Shown here: one piece after another, positions 4,850-5,752 of the stretch
How positions within the stretch are numbered: position 1 is the stretch's first letter
Layout: every line of letters starts with the position of its first letter
Assembly: GCA_031277235.1 (NCBI GenBank)
Contig: JAITMT010000011.1
Location: forward strand, 1-5,752
DNA length: 5,752 bases
Direction: 5' to 3'
Origin: Tannerella sp.
GTDB taxonomy: Bacteria > Bacteroidota > Bacteroidia > Bacteroidales > Tannerellaceae
Made by a program: the position numbers and the translations under genes
The notes under the pieces: model-generated
Database searches by the model: none
Told to the model about the DNA's origin: nothing
The model's input: the letters and a program-made list of their open reading frames with translations, nothing else

Positions 4850-5752
4850 TCAATAAAACAACTGCTCCGGTTTGATTCGTTCAAATTTTTCGGCGTCCGA
4901 TTTGCGGATTCTCACACTGCCGTCATTCCAATTGGAGGGCCAGCCGCCGTAGATGTTGCCTAAAAATACCGCTTTCAATTCGTGCAATCCTTTTGCCAGC
5001 GCCACGCTTTTGTCTTTTCTTGAAAAGCGTTTCACTTCTCCCCGGTTGTCAATCAACAAATTACCGTCAATCCACACCTGCTCGAGTTCCGAAGAAAAAT
5101 AATAAACGCCGTCTTCGGGAATATCCACATATCCGTTGGCAATCGCCGAATATTGCGTCGTTTCCTGGTGATGCTGGTCAAACGGATAGACGTTTGTGAT
5201 TTCGCGCCAGTCCTTTATTTCCTTTGTCTGCCAGTCGGTTACGCTTTCCAGTTTGGTGACGTCAAAGAATAATCCCTTGACATATTGCATATTAAGCCCC
5301 TGTTTTTTCGTTTCTACCTCTTTGGCAGATGCTAAAGCCTGTTTCTCAACCGTGATTGTCCGAACCGGACTCATTTTTCCCGAAGGCAATACAGTACTGA
5401 TTTTCAGCGTTGTATTTTCGGTAAATTCAAGCGGTGTTTCGTAAACGGTTGAAGATGAGACAGGTTTGCTACCGTCTGTTGTATAGACGATTTTGATCGG
5501 GCGGGTGGTCGTAAATTCGAGCGTCGCTTTATCGGTGAAAACCATGAAGTTACAGGATCCGCCGGGCTGTTCGGGCTGCGGAATATGATAATTGATATTG
5601 TGCCCGTCCAGGCGCACGTAAGCATTGTTGATGCGTCTCTCAAAATCCTGATAATCTTTGTTTTCAAGCATTGTCCAGGCAATTTCGCTCGTAGCCAAAA
5701 TTCTCGGATAGAGGCGGTATTCCATAATGTCGGTCGTGTAGAGATATTCCGA
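4850..5752 (-). CDS. GH20 beta-N-acetylhexosaminidase, C-terminal part with PA14 domain
   Basis: The last 300 codons of a gene whose start lies beyond the right edge; the frame is open to the window end, so the Met at 5725 is internal. The first residues contain MEYRLYPRILATSEIAWT, matching the end of the GH20 catalytic barrel (typical form YPRxxAxAEVAW). A chitobiase/hexosaminidase C-terminal domain follows at about visible residues 72-137, with IVYTTDGSKPVSSSTVYETP. A PA14 domain follows at about 157-285 (from YVKGLFFDV through VYYFSSELEQVWIDGNLLID to the GGWPSNWNDG region), a beta-sandwich often linked to carbohydrate binding. GH20 enzymes remove terminal GlcNAc or GalNAc from glycans, chitin fragments or glycoproteins with substrate assistance. 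The catalytic Asp-Glu pair and any signal peptide are outside the window. It converges with the protease gene, so the two are separately transcribed. Confidence 0.92.
   Translation of the reverse strand, partial: SEYLYTTDIMEYRLYPRILATSEIAWTMLENKDYQDFERRINNAYVRLDGHNINYHIPQPEQPGGSCNFMVFTDKATLEFTTTRPIKIVYTTDGSKPVSSSTVYETPLEFTENTTLKISTVLPSGKMSPVRTITVEKQALASAKEVETKKQGLNMQYVKGLFFDVTKLESVTDWQTKEIKDWREITNVYPFDQHHQETTQYSAIANGYVDIPEDGVYYFSSELEQVWIDGNLLIDNRGEVKRFSRKDKSVALAKGLHELKAVFLGNIYGGWPSNWNDGSVRIRKSDAEKFERIKPEQLFY

Noticed and set aside
4850..5725. Met at 5725 as the start of the GH20-type gene
   Set aside because: The same frame stays open to the window end with family-like sequence, so the Met is internal and the gene is cut by the edge.

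Overview
The window looks like chromosomal DNA from a member of the Bacteroidetes, probably Bacteroidales. Three upstream regions carry the phylum's TAnnTTTG -7 box. The large gene starts after an A-rich leader with no Shine-Dalgarno. The proteins are typical of the group: a lipoprotein with a charged tail after the lipobox cysteine, Ig-like and Fn3-like repeats, and a GH20 hexosaminidase ending in a PA14 domain. No tRNA, rRNA, CRISPR array or transposase gene was seen.

Left part (1-1200, minus strand): a leftward four-gene run of a YtxH-type small membrane protein, a YqjE/holin-III-type two-helix membrane protein, a basic-tailed membrane-associated protein and the start of a minimal nucleotidyltransferase. 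The first three recall the enterobacterial YqjD-YqjE-YqjK envelope cassette. The second and third genes overlap by 41 bp in different frames, and a GGAACAG heptamer repeat lies inside the overlap. A TATTTTTG box sits just before the first gene.

Centre left (1156-2066) has no protein gene of normal size. It holds a nested inverted repeat (1349-1472), a Bacteroidetes promoter at 1577-1611, and a long irregular hairpin RNA ending in eight T (structured core 1688-1854). I read this as a candidate 6S RNA (Bacteroidales-1 type). A second promoter at 1988-2021 serves the next gene.

Centre (2067-4304, plus strand): a 745-residue surface-lipoprotein metalloprotease of the astacin family (M12A). Its order is lipoprotein signal, two Ig-like domains, a pro-segment with an aspartate-switch-like motif, the catalytic domain with complete zinc site and Met-turn, an Fn3-like domain and an unrecognised beta-rich C-terminal domain. 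Base composition falls abruptly, from about 53% to 20-35% G+C, at the end of the second Ig-like domain. The gene therefore looks like a mosaic: a resident lipoprotein/Ig-like front joined to an acquired protease.

Right part: a 545-bp spacer between convergent genes contains at least five palindromic repeats, one built like a bidirectional terminator. The C-terminal 300 residues of a GH20 beta-N-acetylhexosaminidase follow on the minus strand and run off the right edge. The protease and the hexosaminidase could both act on glycoproteins outside the cell, but they are not in one operon and a shared role is only an inference.
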